Below, in pieces: positions 1 through 8,213 of a stretch of DNA of 64,000 bases (positions are counted from its first letter, which is position 1; the number at the start of each line of letters is the position of its first letter). The stretch comes from CAVVXX01 sp963707975 (GTDB taxonomy: Bacteria; Pseudomonadota; Alphaproteobacteria; Micropepsales; Micropepsaceae). The position numbers were made by a program, and so were the translations under genes. The notes below the pieces were generated by a model. The model saw only the letters and a list, made by a program, of their open reading frames with translations. It searched no databases and was not told the DNA's origin. The DNA lies in NCBI GenBank assembly GCA_963707975.1, contig OY970177.1, forward strand, positions 1,798,001-1,862,000, written 5' to 3'.

Positions 1-1078
1 TCTGGCCCTGGAATTCCGGCTCGCGGATGAAAATCGAAAGCACGGCGCAGGCGCCTTCCATTACGTCATCGGGCGTGATCAGCGCGGTCTTGCGGTTGTT
101 CGCCCGCTCGCCATGCGCGCGAAGCCCGCGCGTCAGTGCATTGCGCAGGCCCTGCTCATGCGTGCCGCCTTGCGTGGTAGGAATGGTGTTGCAATAGGAA
201 TTGAGAAAATTATCGGCCTCCGGCGCCCAGGCGACCGCCCACTCCACTGTTCCGTTGTCGTTGCGCCCGGCGAAGGGCCGCGCCGTGATCGTTTTCACGC
301 CGTTCAGCGTCGTGATCAGATATTCGAGCAACCCACCCGGAAATTTCAGCGTCTCTTCGGCCGGCGTCTGATCCTTGATGAGAGATTTGTCGCAGCGCCA
401 GCGGATTTCCACGCCGCGGAACAGGTAAGCCTTCGAGCGTGCCATGCGGTAGAGCCGCGCGGGCGAGAAATGCGTGTTCGCGCCAAAGATTTTTTCATCG
501 GGCTTGAAGCTGACAATGGTGCCTCGCCGGTTCACCGCGCCGGCATTTTTTAACTTCGTCACCGCTTTGCCGCGCTCGAAGCGCATTTCATGGGCGCGCT
601 TGTCGCGGGCGACGTTCACCACCATCCATTCGGAGAGCGCGTTCACCACGCTTGCGCCTACGCCGTGCAGGCCTCCGCTCGTGTCATAGACCTTGCCGCC
701 AAATTTCCCGCCGGCATGCAGCGTAGTCATGATCACTTCCAGCGCGGACTTGTTCTTGAATTTCTGGTGAAGGTCGATGGGGACGCCGCGGCCGTTGTCC
801 TCTACAGTCAGGACATCATCTTTCCCAAGCTCGATCTCGATGCGGGTGGCGTGACCTGCCACGGCTTCGTCCATGGCGTTGTCGACGATCTCGGCGGCCA
901 AATGATGCAGCGCCGTCTCGTCGGTGCCGCCGATATACATGCCGGGGCGGCGGCGCACCGGTTCCAGCCCCTCCAGCACCTCGATGTCCTTGGCGGTGTA
1001 GCGCTTGGAGGCGCCACCACCGCCGCCCCCGCGCGTTTCCTCGGCAGCGCCTTCGAAAAGATCGCGAATCTTCGCCAT
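1..1078 (-). CDS. parE: DNA topoisomerase IV subunit B (ParE), 3' part off the left edge
   Basis: ParE is the ATPase subunit of topoisomerase IV, which decatenates daughter chromosomes with ParC. The visible 359 codons begin MAKIRDLFEGAAEE and carry the GHKL ATPase motifs: EIVDNAMDEAVAG (N box), DNGRGVP (G1) and GGLHGVGASVVNALS (ATP lid). The transducer domain follows. The phrase RPGMYIGGTDETALHH favours ParE over GyrB, whose usual form is RPGMYIGDT. A glycine run (about residues 16-21) precedes the ATPase domain. The ATG at 1078 was chosen because it starts the family-like N-terminus. The C-terminal TOPRIM region lies outside the window. Confidence 0.95.
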   Translation of the reverse strand, partial: MAKIRDLFEGAAEETRGGGGGGASKRYTAKDIEVLEGLEPVRRRPGMYIGGTDETALHHLAAEIVDNAMDEAVAGHATRIEIELGKDDVLTVEDNGRGVPIDLHQKFKNKSALEVIMTTLHAGGKFGGKVYDTSGGLHGVGASVVNALSEWMVVNVARDKRAHEMRFERGKAVTKLKNAGAVNRRGTIVSFKPDEKIFGANTHFSPARLYRMARSKAYLFRGVEIRWRCDKSLIKDQTPAEETLKFPGGLLEYLITTLNGVKTITARPFAGRNDNGTVEWAVAWAPEADNFLNSYCNTIPTTQGGTHEQGLRNALTRGLRAHGERANNRKTALITPDDVMEGACAVLSIFIREPEFQGQ

Positions 1079-1315
1079 GTCCAACTCATGCCCCAAGGCG
1101 GGGCGGAAAGGAACGGCTGACAAAAGCGCGAGACAGCGCCTTAAGAGTATTACGGGCCGCTCAGAACCCCAAGTTGCAACAGCCTGGAATCCTTAACGAA
1201 ATTACCTCGCCTTCGGTCAATCTCAGCAAATTTTAACTTTGGCGCTTTAGGTTCGCCAATCAGGTTTCGGTGGCAAGCCTCGGTTTGCTGCCGGGCCCGC
1301 GGCTTGAGGGGCTCC

Positions 1316-2761
1316 ATGCCAATTTCGGCGTCCACATACGAAAAGTGGCTGCGGCATCATGTTGATGCCGATCCGCGTATTTTGAAAGTGCAGGTTGAGC
1401 GCGCCGCCGAAGCTATCCGCAGCGCGGTTTACGACGCACCCGTCTGGGCCACGGCCGCGGCGCTGTTGTGCAGCGACGCGGTGCGCGCGTTCGGCGATGT
1501 GCCGATGGCGCGCTCTTTCGCCTTTGTGGCGATTGTCACATTGTCGTCGGTCGCCCGCTTTCTTATCCTTCAACGGTTTTATGCCTGGCAGCGCGTGGCA
1601 AGCACGCTGCAGAGCGCCTTTCGCTGGTCGCGTTTTTTCATCTGGTTGCAGATCTGCGTGAGCGCGGCGTGGGGCCTGAATGCCTGGCTGCTGTGGGACC
1701 ACGGCAATGCGGTCAATCACGTCTTTCTCTGTCTGATGACCCTGGCCGTGATCACGCGTTTTCTGGTCACGCGCGCCGGGCAATACGAAATGTTTGTGGT
1801 GAGCCTCACCCCCATCACGCTTATGCTGTTTGCCCGTTACGCCACCGATCTTTCCCCGGAAGGCATGGTGCTGGGCATTCTGACGCTCGCTTACACGGCG
1901 CGCCTGGTTTACGACAGCCGCAAATTGAGCGAGCGTGCGTTTGGCGATGCGCATCTGCGCTTCGCCAATGAAGACATGGCGCGCGACCTGGAGGAAGCAC
2001 GTGACGAGGCGCTGAAGAAGCGCTTCGAGGCGGAAACCGCCAACGCCTCCAAGACCGCGTTCCTCGCCAATATGAGCCATGAGTTGCGCACGCCACTGAA
2101 CGCCATTCTCGGCTTCTCGGAAATCATCGAGCAGGAATGCCTGGGCGCTGTCGGCAACCCGCGTTACAAGGAATATGCGGGCGATATTCATTCTTCAGGC
2201 TTACACCTGTTGAGCCTGATCAACGATCTTCTCGACGTGGCGAAAATCGAGGCGGGCCGCATGGAGATCGAGCCGCACATGATCGAATCGCGCAACGCGC
2301 TCGAAGATGCGCTCAAACTGGTCGCCAGCAAGGCGCGCGAGCGCCATCAGACGCTCACCATCGATGTCGACAAGGACGCGGCCGTGCTCTATGCCGACGA
2401 GCGCGCGCTCAAGCAGATCGCCATCAATCTGGTGTCGAACTCGGTCAAGTTCACCGCCGATGGCGGGCGCATCACGGTGCGTGCAGGGCGCATGGCCAAT
2501 GGCGACACAGAACTTGTGGTCGAAGACAACGGTGCGGGCATCCCAAAAGAAAAGATGAAACACATCTTCATGGCCTTCTCGCAGATCGACAACCGCTACG
2601 ACCGCCAGTCGGGCGGCACGGGACTGGGCCTGGCGCTGGTGCGCGGCCTGGCCGAGCTGCATGGCGGGCGCGCCTGGGTCGAATCCGAAGAAGGCAAAGG
2701 CACGCGCGTCCACGTCGTGCTGCCCGCCCCGCAGAATGTGCCCGCACAAGCGGTGGCCTGA
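1316..2761 (+). CDS. Membrane-bound sensor histidine kinase, PleC/DivJ-like catalytic core
   Basis: A 481-residue sensor kinase. An N-terminal region with several hydrophobic segments (about residues 40-195) and no recognisable periplasmic sensor domain is followed by a short coiled-coil linker. A HisKA domain follows with phospho-acceptor His255 in ANMSHELRTPLNAILGF, then a HATPase_c domain with N box NLVSNSVKF, G1 DNGAGIP and G2 GGTGLGLALV. There is no receiver domain. The ATG at 1316 is preferred over the in-frame TTG at 1304 because GAGGGG (1306-1311) sits just upstream of it. The H-box resembles PleC/DivJ kinases of alphaproteobacteria, but no partner regulator is adjacent, so the pathway is unknown. 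It is convergent with glnA. Confidence 0.85.
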   Translation: MPISASTYEKWLRHHVDADPRILKVQVERAAEAIRSAVYDAPVWATAAALLCSDAVRAFGDVPMARSFAFVAIVTLSSVARFLILQRFYAWQRVASTLQSAFRWSRFFIWLQICVSAAWGLNAWLLWDHGNAVNHVFLCLMTLAVITRFLVTRAGQYEMFVVSLTPITLMLFARYATDLSPEGMVLGILTLAYTARLVYDSRKLSERAFGDAHLRFANEDMARDLEEARDEALKKRFEAETANASKTAFLANMSHELRTPLNAILGFSEIIEQECLGAVGNPRYKEYAGDIHSSGLHLLSLINDLLDVAKIEAGRMEIEPHMIESRNALEDALKLVASKARERHQTLTIDVDKDAAVLYADERALKQIAINLVSNSVKFTADGGRITVRAGRMANGDTELVVEDNGAGIPKEKMKHIFMAFSQIDNRYDRQSGGTGLGLALVRGLAELHGGRAWVESEEGKGTRVHVVLPAPQNVPAQAVA

Positions 2762-2763
2762 CA

Positions 2764-2851
2764 CGGAAATCGGAAATCGGAAATCAGAATACTGAAATCG
2801 GAAAGAGAAAGGGCGTGGGTGTTGGCCCCCGCCCTTCCGACTTCTGATTTC
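2764..2851. terminator. Inverted repeat with heptamer tandem repeats between convergent genes
   Basis: The gap between the kinase stop and the glnA stop contains three tandem copies of a GGAAATC-type heptamer and further variants. A GC-rich stem follows (GGGCG on the left, CGCCC on the right, near 2810-2840). The right side, read in reverse complement, repeats the GAAATCAGAA...CGGAA pattern of the left side, so the whole gap can fold into one long imperfect hairpin. It probably serves as a two-way terminator; there is no clear U-tract. Confidence 0.5.
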
Positions 2852-2858
2852 TGCGTCG

Positions 2859-4322
2859 TCAGACGCTGTAATACATCTTGAACTCGATCGGATGCGGTGT
2901 GTGCTCGAAGGCATAGACTTCACCCATCTTGAGCTCGATGTAGCTGTCAATGAAGTCGTCGCTGAACACGCCGCCCTTCTTGAGAAACGCGCGGTCGGCG
3001 TCCAGATGGCTGAGCGCATCGCGCAAGCTCCCGCACACCTGCGGCACGTCTTTCAGTTCCTCCGGCGGCAGTGCGTAGAGATCCTTGTCCATCGGATCGC
3101 CGGGATGAATCTTGTTCTCGATACCGTCGATGCCGGCCATGAGCATCGCCGCATAAGCGAGATAGGGGTTAGAGCCCGGATCGGGGAAGCGGACTTCGAC
3201 ACGCTTGCCCTTTGCGCCAGGCGCGAACGGAATACGGATCGACGCCGAACGGTTGCGCGACGAATAAGCGAGCAGCACCGGTGCCTCGAAGCCTGGGATC
3301 AGGCGCTTGTACGAATTGGTCAGCGAATTGGTGAAGGCGTTGATCGCTTTGGCATGCTTGATGATGCCGCCGATGTAATAGAGGCAGGTGTTGGAAAGAT
3401 CGGCATAGCCATTACCGGCAAACAGCGGCTTGCCGGCCTTCCACAGCGACTGGTGCACATGCATGCCCGAACCGTTGTCGCCCGAAATGGGCTTCGGCAT
3501 GAAGGTCGCGGTCTTGCCATAGGCCGCCGCCACCTGGTGAATGACATATTTGTAGATCTGCATCGCATCGGCTGTCTTGGTCAGCGTCTTGAACTTGAAG
3601 CCGAGCTCGTGCTGCGCAGGCGCCACTTCGTGATGGTGCTTTTCCGGCTCGATGCCCATGTCGCCCATCACGGAGAGCATTTCCGAACGGATGTCCTGGC
3701 TCGCATCCACCGGCGGCACGGGGAAATAGCCGCCCTTGATCGGCGGGCGGTGACCGGGATTGCCGTTGTCGTATTCCTTGCCGGAGTCCTCGGGGCTTTC
3801 CTGGCTGTCGATGCGATAGAAGCCGCCATTCATTCCGGTTTCATAGCGCACGTTGTCGAAGATAAAGAACTCGGCTTCCGGCCCGAAGTACGCCGTGTCC
3901 CCGACGCCGGACGAAACCAGAAATTTTTCCGCCGCCTTGGCGATGGAGCGCGGGCAGCGGTTATAAGGCTGGCCGGTCATCGGCTCGATCACATCGCAGG
4001 TGATCGAAAGCGTCGTCTGGGCGAAGAACGGATCGATCAGCGCGGTTGCGGGATCGGGCATCAGCGTCATGTCTGAATCGTTGATCGCCTTCCAGCCGGC
4101 GATGCTCGACCCATCGAACATCATGCCGCTGGAAAAGAAATCGTCGTCCACCAGCGACAGATCGAAGGTGACGTGCTGCCACTTGCCGCGCGGGTCGGTG
4201 AAGCGCAGGTCAACGAACTTGACCTCCTTGTCCTTGATGAGTTTCAGAACCGCTTTCCCGTCCATGCCCGGCCTCATTTCGTTGTTTGTTGCGTCGCTTG
4301 CTTTCCCTTTTCCTTCCAGCAT
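2859..4322 (-). CDS. glnA: Glutamine synthetase type I
   Basis: GlnA condenses ammonia and glutamate to glutamine using ATP and is the entry point of nitrogen assimilation. The 487-residue product has the GS-I signature regions: MFDGSSIAGW, the ATP/metal region FMPKPISGDNGSGMHVHQSLW, and NRSASIRIPFAPGAKGKRVE. The adenylylation site is Tyr416 in DKDLYALPPEE, so control by GlnE is expected. The protein is about 18 residues longer at the N-terminus than the common form. I keep the first ATG (4322) because AAGGGGA lies 5 bases upstream; ATGs at 4277 and 4265 are alternatives. It lies 31 bases downstream of glnB, so co-transcription is likely. Confidence 0.97.
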   Translation of the reverse strand: MLEGKGKASDATNNEMRPGMDGKAVLKLIKDKEVKFVDLRFTDPRGKWQHVTFDLSLVDDDFFSSGMMFDGSSIAGWKAINDSDMTLMPDPATALIDPFFAQTTLSITCDVIEPMTGQPYNRCPRSIAKAAEKFLVSSGVGDTAYFGPEAEFFIFDNVRYETGMNGGFYRIDSQESPEDSGKEYDNGNPGHRPPIKGGYFPVPPVDASQDIRSEMLSVMGDMGIEPEKHHHEVAPAQHELGFKFKTLTKTADAMQIYKYVIHQVAAAYGKTATFMPKPISGDNGSGMHVHQSLWKAGKPLFAGNGYADLSNTCLYYIGGIIKHAKAINAFTNSLTNSYKRLIPGFEAPVLLAYSSRNRSASIRIPFAPGAKGKRVEVRFPDPGSNPYLAYAAMLMAGIDGIENKIHPGDPMDKDLYALPPEELKDVPQVCGSLRDALSHLDADRAFLKKGGVFSDDFIDSYIELKMGEVYAFEHTPHPIEFKMYYSV

Positions 4323-4353
4323 AGCAGTCCCCTTGGTTTAGGTTGATCCCAAA

Positions 4354-4692
4354 TCAAATGGCGTCCGCTCCGGTTTCGCCGGTGCGGATGCGGATGGCCT
4401 CGTCCACGTTAAGCACGAAAATCTTGCCATCGCCGATGCGGCCCGTGCGCGCGGCCTTCTGGATCGCTTCGACGGCCGCCTCCACCTGGCTGGCGGGCAG
4501 GACAACCTCAAGCTTCACTTTGGGCAGGAAGTCCACGACATATTCGGCACCGCGATAAAGCTCTGTGTGGCCCTTCTGGCGGCCGAAGCCCTTGGCCTCG
4601 GTCACGGTGATGCCCTGGATGCCAATTTCGTGAAGGGCTTCCTTCACTTCGTCCAGCTTGAACGGCTTGATGATGGCTTCAATTTTTTTCAT
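4354..4692 (-). CDS. glnB: Nitrogen regulatory protein P-II
   Basis: A 112-residue P-II trimeric signal protein that senses 2-oxoglutarate and ATP/ADP and controls GlnE and NtrB. The sequence starts MKKIEAIIKPFKLDEVKEAL, has uridylylation site Tyr51 in the T-loop (ELYRGAEYVVDFLPK), and ends in TGRIGDGKIFVLNVDEAIRIRTGE, the standard B- and C-loop pattern. The start at 4692 is the canonical family start; an in-frame GTG/ATG 18 bases upstream would add six residues. The glnB-glnA order is the usual alphaproteobacterial operon. The upstream gap (4693-4842) shows no convincing sigma-54 promoter. Confidence 0.97.
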   Translation of the reverse strand: MKKIEAIIKPFKLDEVKEALHEIGIQGITVTEAKGFGRQKGHTELYRGAEYVVDFLPKVKLEVVLPASQVEAAVEAIQKAARTGRIGDGKIFVLNVDEAIRIRTGETGADAI

Positions 4693-4842
4693 GCGCGCGT
4701 TCCCGCCCACGCATTACGGGCTTAAGTGGATGTGTGCCATTGCTTGGCTGCATCATTCACAGGCATTTTGGAATATGTGCCGTAAACATGCGCAATTCGC
4801 AGGCAGATTGCGCAGCGATTAGGCAGGGATTATTGGACGGGC

Positions 4843-6009
4843 ATGAGCGTACGCAGCGTCAATCCCGTTTTTGGGGCCCAGGGCACGACCATTTTCACCG
4901 TCATGTCGGCGCTGGCAAATCAGCATAACGCCATCAATCTGGGCCAAGGCTTCCCCGACGAGGACGGGCCAAAGGCGATTCGCGAGGCCGCCGCTAAAGC
5001 GTTCATCGACGGCCCCAACCAATATCCGCAAATGCGCGGCATTCCGCCGCTGCGAAAGGCGATTGCCGCGCATGCCAAGCGCTTCCACAAGCTCGATTTC
5101 GACCCCGAAAGCGAAATCGTGGTGACGTCGGGCGCGACCGAGGCCTTGGCCTGCTGCATGTTGGGGCTGGCGGGGCCAGGCGACGAAGCGATCATCATCG
5201 AGCCCGCTTACGATTGTTATCGCCCCATTCTGGAAGCGGCCGGCGCGAGCGTTAAAGCAGTGCGCTTGCAACCGCCTGACTGGTTGCTGGATGAGCGCGC
5301 ATTGGCCGCGGCATTTTCACCGAAGACAAAACTTGTTGTTGTCAACACGCCGCTTAACCCCATCGGCCGCGTCTTCACGCGCAAGGAGCTGGAGCTGCTT
5401 GCCGGCCTTGCCAAGCATCATGACGCTTTCGTCGTCTGCGATGAGGTGTATGAGCATCTGGTGTTCGATGGCCGTGAGCATGTTTCCGTTCTCTCGCTGC
5501 CCGATATGCGTGAGCGCGCGGTGCGCGTGGGTTCGGCGGGGAAAATTTTCTCGCTGACGGGATGGAAAGTGGGCTGGATCGAAGGCCCGGCCAACCTCAT
5601 CCGCGCGGTGGCAAACGCTCACCAGTTTCTCACCTTCACCACGCCGCCGGGATTGCAGATTGGCGTTGCCTATGGCCTCGAACACGAAATGGAGTTCACG
5701 CTCAATCTCACGCGCGAGCTGCAGGAAAAGCGCGACGTGCTGGCGGCTGGGCTCGCGCGTGCGGGTTTTGAAGTGCTGCCCTGCGAAGGCACCTATTTCC
5801 TGACCGCTGGCATCCGCAATCTCACCAACGAGCCCGACCGCGTGTTTTCCGAGCGCCTAACGCGCGAGGCCGGCATCACGCCGGTGCCCTTGAGCGCCTT
5901 CTTTGGCCCGGATGGCCCCGCGCATCTCGTGCGCTTCGCCTTCTGCAAGAAACGTCCGGTGATTGGTGAGGTTGTGAAGCGGCTGGAGAAGCATTTCGGC
6001 AAGAGATGA
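4843..6009 (+). CDS. PLP-dependent class I/II aminotransferase
   Basis: A 388-residue fold-type I aminotransferase. PLP Lys234 lies in GSAGKIFSLTGWKVGW. The substrate-loop motif is NTPLNPIG, a variant of the common NTPHNPTG. The N-terminus carries the INLGQGFPDEDGP motif seen in DapC-, methionine- and kynurenine-type aminotransferases. The donor cannot be decided from sequence; N-succinyldiaminopimelate or methionine aminotransferase activity are the best guesses. The start follows a 150-base gap after divergent glnB. It is followed at once by a palindromic repeat pair and nnrD. Confidence 0.9.
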   Translation: MSVRSVNPVFGAQGTTIFTVMSALANQHNAINLGQGFPDEDGPKAIREAAAKAFIDGPNQYPQMRGIPPLRKAIAAHAKRFHKLDFDPESEIVVTSGATEALACCMLGLAGPGDEAIIIEPAYDCYRPILEAAGASVKAVRLQPPDWLLDERALAAAFSPKTKLVVVNTPLNPIGRVFTRKELELLAGLAKHHDAFVVCDEVYEHLVFDGREHVSVLSLPDMRERAVRVGSAGKIFSLTGWKVGWIEGPANLIRAVANAHQFLTFTTPPGLQIGVAYGLEHEMEFTLNLTRELQEKRDVLAAGLARAGFEVLPCEGTYFLTAGIRNLTNEPDRVFSERLTREAGITPVPLSAFFGPDGPAHLVRFAFCKKRPVIGEVVKRLEKHFGKR

Positions 6010-6017
6010 AAGAAGTG

Positions 6018-6077
6018 CCCTCATGTTGAGCTTGTCGAAACATGAGTGCCTCATCCTTCGACAAGCTCAGGATGAGG
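6018..6077. repeat. Paired inverted palindromic repeat (family 1, copy a)
   Basis: There are two units, 6018-6047 and 6049-6077. Each is a palindrome of about 29 bases with flanks such as CCTCAT/ATGAGG. The cores are opposite in orientation: TGAGCTTGTCGAA, then TTCGACAAGCTCA. Three more pairs occur at 8135, 48187 and 54974. The paired inverted arrangement resembles REP pairs (BIMEs). The last bases of unit 2 (GATGAGG) lie just before the ATG of nnrD and supply its likely ribosome binding site. Confidence 0.85.
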
Positions 6078-6080
6078 TCG

Positions 6081-7634
6081 ATGTCCGGCTCTGAAATCCT
6101 TTCTGTCTCCCAAATGGGCGAGGCGGATCGCCTGGCGGTGGCGGCGGGCGTTCCGTCGCTCACGCTGATGGAGAATGCGGGCCGCGCGGTGGCAGATGCC
6201 ATAGCCACGCGCTTCAAGCCCTGCGCCGTGGCCGTGCTGTGCGGGCCCGGCAACAATGGCGGCGATGGGTTTGTCGCTGCGCGCCACCTGAAGACACGCG
6301 GCTTCGATGCGCGCATGGCGTTGTTGGGCGCGCGTGAGAGCCTAAAGGGCGACGCCGCCGAAATGGCGAAGAGATGGGATGGAGAAATCTTCTCCCTTAC
6401 GGAGAATTTCGTTCGCCAGAATCTTTCCTCTCCCGTTGTTACGGGGGAGGTCGATCCGGCGAAGCGAAGCGAAGCCGGATCGGGTGGGGGGAAACTCATC
6501 GTCGTTGCGCTGTTCGGCGCTGGGCTTTCGCGGCCTTTGGAAGGCGTGGCGGCGAAAGCCGTGCGGGCAGCTAATGCCAGCGGCGCGCCCATCATCGCCG
6601 TGGACGTGCCGAGCGGGCTCTCCGGCGATCTCGGCCGCCCGCTGGATGGCGTTTGCGCCCGCGCGGCGCTGACGGTGACGTTTTTCCGCAAGAAGCCGGG
6701 GCATCTGTTGATGCCGGGTCGGCTATTATGCGGCGAGATTCTGGTTACGGGCATTGGCACGCCGGAGGCCGTTCTGGAAACCATCCGTCCACAGACGTTC
6801 GAGAATGGCCCCGAATTGTGGGCGAGTGTGTTTCCCTGGCCCGCGCCGCAAGGCCACAAATACGACCGCGGCCATTGTGTCGTGGTCAGCGGGCCCGCCC
6901 ATTCCACGGGCGCGGCGCGGCTGGCCGCGCGCGGAAGCCTGCGCGTGGGCGCAGGCCTTGTGAGCATCGCCAGCCCACCCGATGCGGTGATTGTCAATGC
7001 CGTCGAGCTTACCGCGATCATGGTCAAGCCGTTTAATGGCGCTGGCGGACTTGCCGAACTGCTTGCCGACAAGCGCTTCAACGCCGTCGCCATCGGACCC
7101 GGCTGCGGCGTGGGCAAAGGCACGAAAGAACTGGTGAAAGCGGTGCTCGCCAGTGGCGCCAGCGCCGTGCTCGATGCAGATGCGCTCACTTCCTTCGCGT
7201 CCAATCCGAACGAATTGTTCTCGCTACTTCACAAGAACTGCGTTTTGACGCCGCATGAAGGCGAATTCGAGAGAATTTTTCCAAGTCTGCTGAATAAATC
7301 CGCCACACGCCTTGACGCCTCGCGCGAAGCGGCGGCGACCGCAAAATGCGTTGTGCTGCTGAAAGGGCCCGACACGATCATCGCAGCGCCAGATGGCCGC
7401 GCCGCCATCAACGCCAATGCGCCGCCCACGCTCGCCACCGCGGGCGCGGGCGATGTGCTCACGGGATTCGTCGCCGGGCTACTGGCCCAGCACATGCCGC
7501 CCTTCGACGCTGCCTGTGCGGCCGCGTGGCTGCACGGCGAAGCGGCCCGGCAATTCGGGCCAGGATTGATCGCCGAAGACCTACCGGAGGCGCTGCCCAA
7601 AGTTTTACGCGCGCTGCAGGCGTATAAAAAATGA
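6081..7634 (+). CDS. nnrD: Bifunctional NAD(P)HX epimerase / ADP- or ATP-dependent dehydratase
   Basis: A 517-residue fusion that repairs hydrated NAD(P)H. The N-terminal YjeF_N epimerase domain (about residues 1-215) has LTLMENAGRAVADAI and GPGNNGGDGFVAARHL. The C-terminal ribokinase-like dehydratase domain has GHKYDRGHCVVVSGP, GPGCGVG, LTPHEGEF and TLATAGAGDVLTGFVAGLLAQ. The ATG at 6081 follows GAGG from the upstream repeat; an in-frame earlier ATG at 6042 would start inside that repeat. Residues about 116-137 are encoded by a dispersed palindromic repeat (6427-6491) inserted in frame between epimerase-domain segments. The reading frame is otherwise intact. The gene overlaps the next by 4 bases. 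Confidence 0.93.
   Translation: MSGSEILSVSQMGEADRLAVAAGVPSLTLMENAGRAVADAIATRFKPCAVAVLCGPGNNGGDGFVAARHLKTRGFDARMALLGARESLKGDAAEMAKRWDGEIFSLTENFVRQNLSSPVVTGEVDPAKRSEAGSGGGKLIVVALFGAGLSRPLEGVAAKAVRAANASGAPIIAVDVPSGLSGDLGRPLDGVCARAALTVTFFRKKPGHLLMPGRLLCGEILVTGIGTPEAVLETIRPQTFENGPELWASVFPWPAPQGHKYDRGHCVVVSGPAHSTGAARLAARGSLRVGAGLVSIASPPDAVIVNAVELTAIMVKPFNGAGGLAELLADKRFNAVAIGPGCGVGKGTKELVKAVLASGASAVLDADALTSFASNPNELFSLLHKNCVLTPHEGEFERIFPSLLNKSATRLDASREAAATAKCVVLLKGPDTIIAAPDGRAAINANAPPTLATAGAGDVLTGFVAGLLAQHMPPFDAACAAAWLHGEAARQFGPGLIAEDLPEALPKVLRALQAYKK
6427..6491. repeat. Family 2 palindromic repeat inside the nnrD coding region
   Basis: The hairpin CCTCTCCCGT-TGTT-ACGGGGGAGG is followed by a GATCCGGC...GCCGGATC inverted repeat around GAAGCGAAGCGAA, and a G-run. 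The same CTCCCCC/GGGGGAG hairpin plus GC-rich tail occurs between genes at 25966, 28241 and 45667. Here it is translated, giving residues SSPVVTGEVDPAKRSEAGSG in the epimerase domain, without breaking the frame. Confidence 0.85.
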
Positions 7635-8131
7635 GCGAAGTGATCATCAGGCGGGCAGAGCAGGGCGATCTCCCCGCTTTGCTCGCGATCTACAATTATT
7701 ATATCGCCAACACGCCCATCACCTTCGATCTTGAGCCGCGCACGCTGGCGCAGCGGAGCCAATGGTTCGATCAGTTCAAACCGTCCGGCCTGCATCAGTG
7801 TTTCGTCGCCGTGAAAGGGTGCAGCGCAATCGGCTGGGCGTGTAGCGACCGCTTCAAGGCCAAGGCCGCTTACGACACTTCAGTCAGCAGCAGCATCTAC
7901 ATCGCGCACACGGAAAAGGGGCAGGGGTTCGGCCGCCGCCTTTATGAAACGCTATTCGCGGCGTTGGCGGGCGGGCCGCATCGCGTCTATGCCGGCATCA
8001 CGCAGCCGAACGATGCGTCGAACGCCATCCACCGCGCGTTCGGTTTCGAGCTTATCGGCACGCAGCATGAAGTCGGCCGCAAATTCGGCCGCTATTGGGA
8101 CGTGGCGCTTTACGAGAAGGCGCTGCCGTAG
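7631..8131 (+). CDS. GNAT family N-acetyltransferase, phosphinothricin acetyltransferase-like
   Basis: A 166-residue GNAT protein starting MSEVIIRRAEQGDLPALLAI. It has the acetyl-CoA loop EKGQGFGRRLYETLF (about residues 96-110) and the later ITQPNDASNAIHRAFGFELIG region typical of the Pat/Bar-like group, which acetylates amino groups of small molecules such as phosphinothricin or methionine sulfone. The true substrate is unknown. The ATG overlaps the nnrD stop (ATGA), suggesting translational coupling. It is convergent with the M3 peptidase, with a repeat pair in between. Confidence 0.9.
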   Translation: MSEVIIRRAEQGDLPALLAIYNYYIANTPITFDLEPRTLAQRSQWFDQFKPSGLHQCFVAVKGCSAIGWACSDRFKAKAAYDTSVSSSIYIAHTEKGQGFGRRLYETLFAALAGGPHRVYAGITQPNDASNAIHRAFGFELIGTQHEVGRKFGRYWDVALYEKALP

Positions 8132-8134
8132 CGG

Positions 8135-8205
8135 CCTCATGCTTCGACTGGCTCAGCATGAGGTCTTTTATTGTGGCCTCATCCTGAGCTTGTCGAGGGG
8201 TGAGG
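8135..8205. repeat. Paired inverted palindromic repeat (family 1, copy b)
   Basis: Unit 1 is 8135-8163 (core CTTCGACTGGCTCAG) and unit 2 is 8177-8205 (core CTGAGCTTGTCGAG). They are in opposite orientations and 13 bases apart. The pair fills the gap between two convergent genes, where its hairpins could stop transcription from both sides. Confidence 0.85.
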
Positions 8206-8213
8206 CCAAATTA

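Noticed and set aside
1304..1316. TTG start for the histidine kinase
   Set aside because: The TTG lies within the GAGGGG ribosome binding site region that serves the ATG at 1316.
2201..3019. Long shadow ORFs opposite glnA, the kinase, nuoD, nuoL, tig and others
   Set aside because: They run antisense or out of frame to genes with clear family motifs and are favoured by high GC content. None has a recognisable protein.
4711..4760. Possible NtrC/sigma-54 control site upstream of glnB
   Set aside because: TGGCAC is present on the minus strand but no GC-containing -12 element (TTGCA type) follows at the right distance. The TGCA...TGGCACA palindrome is too weak.
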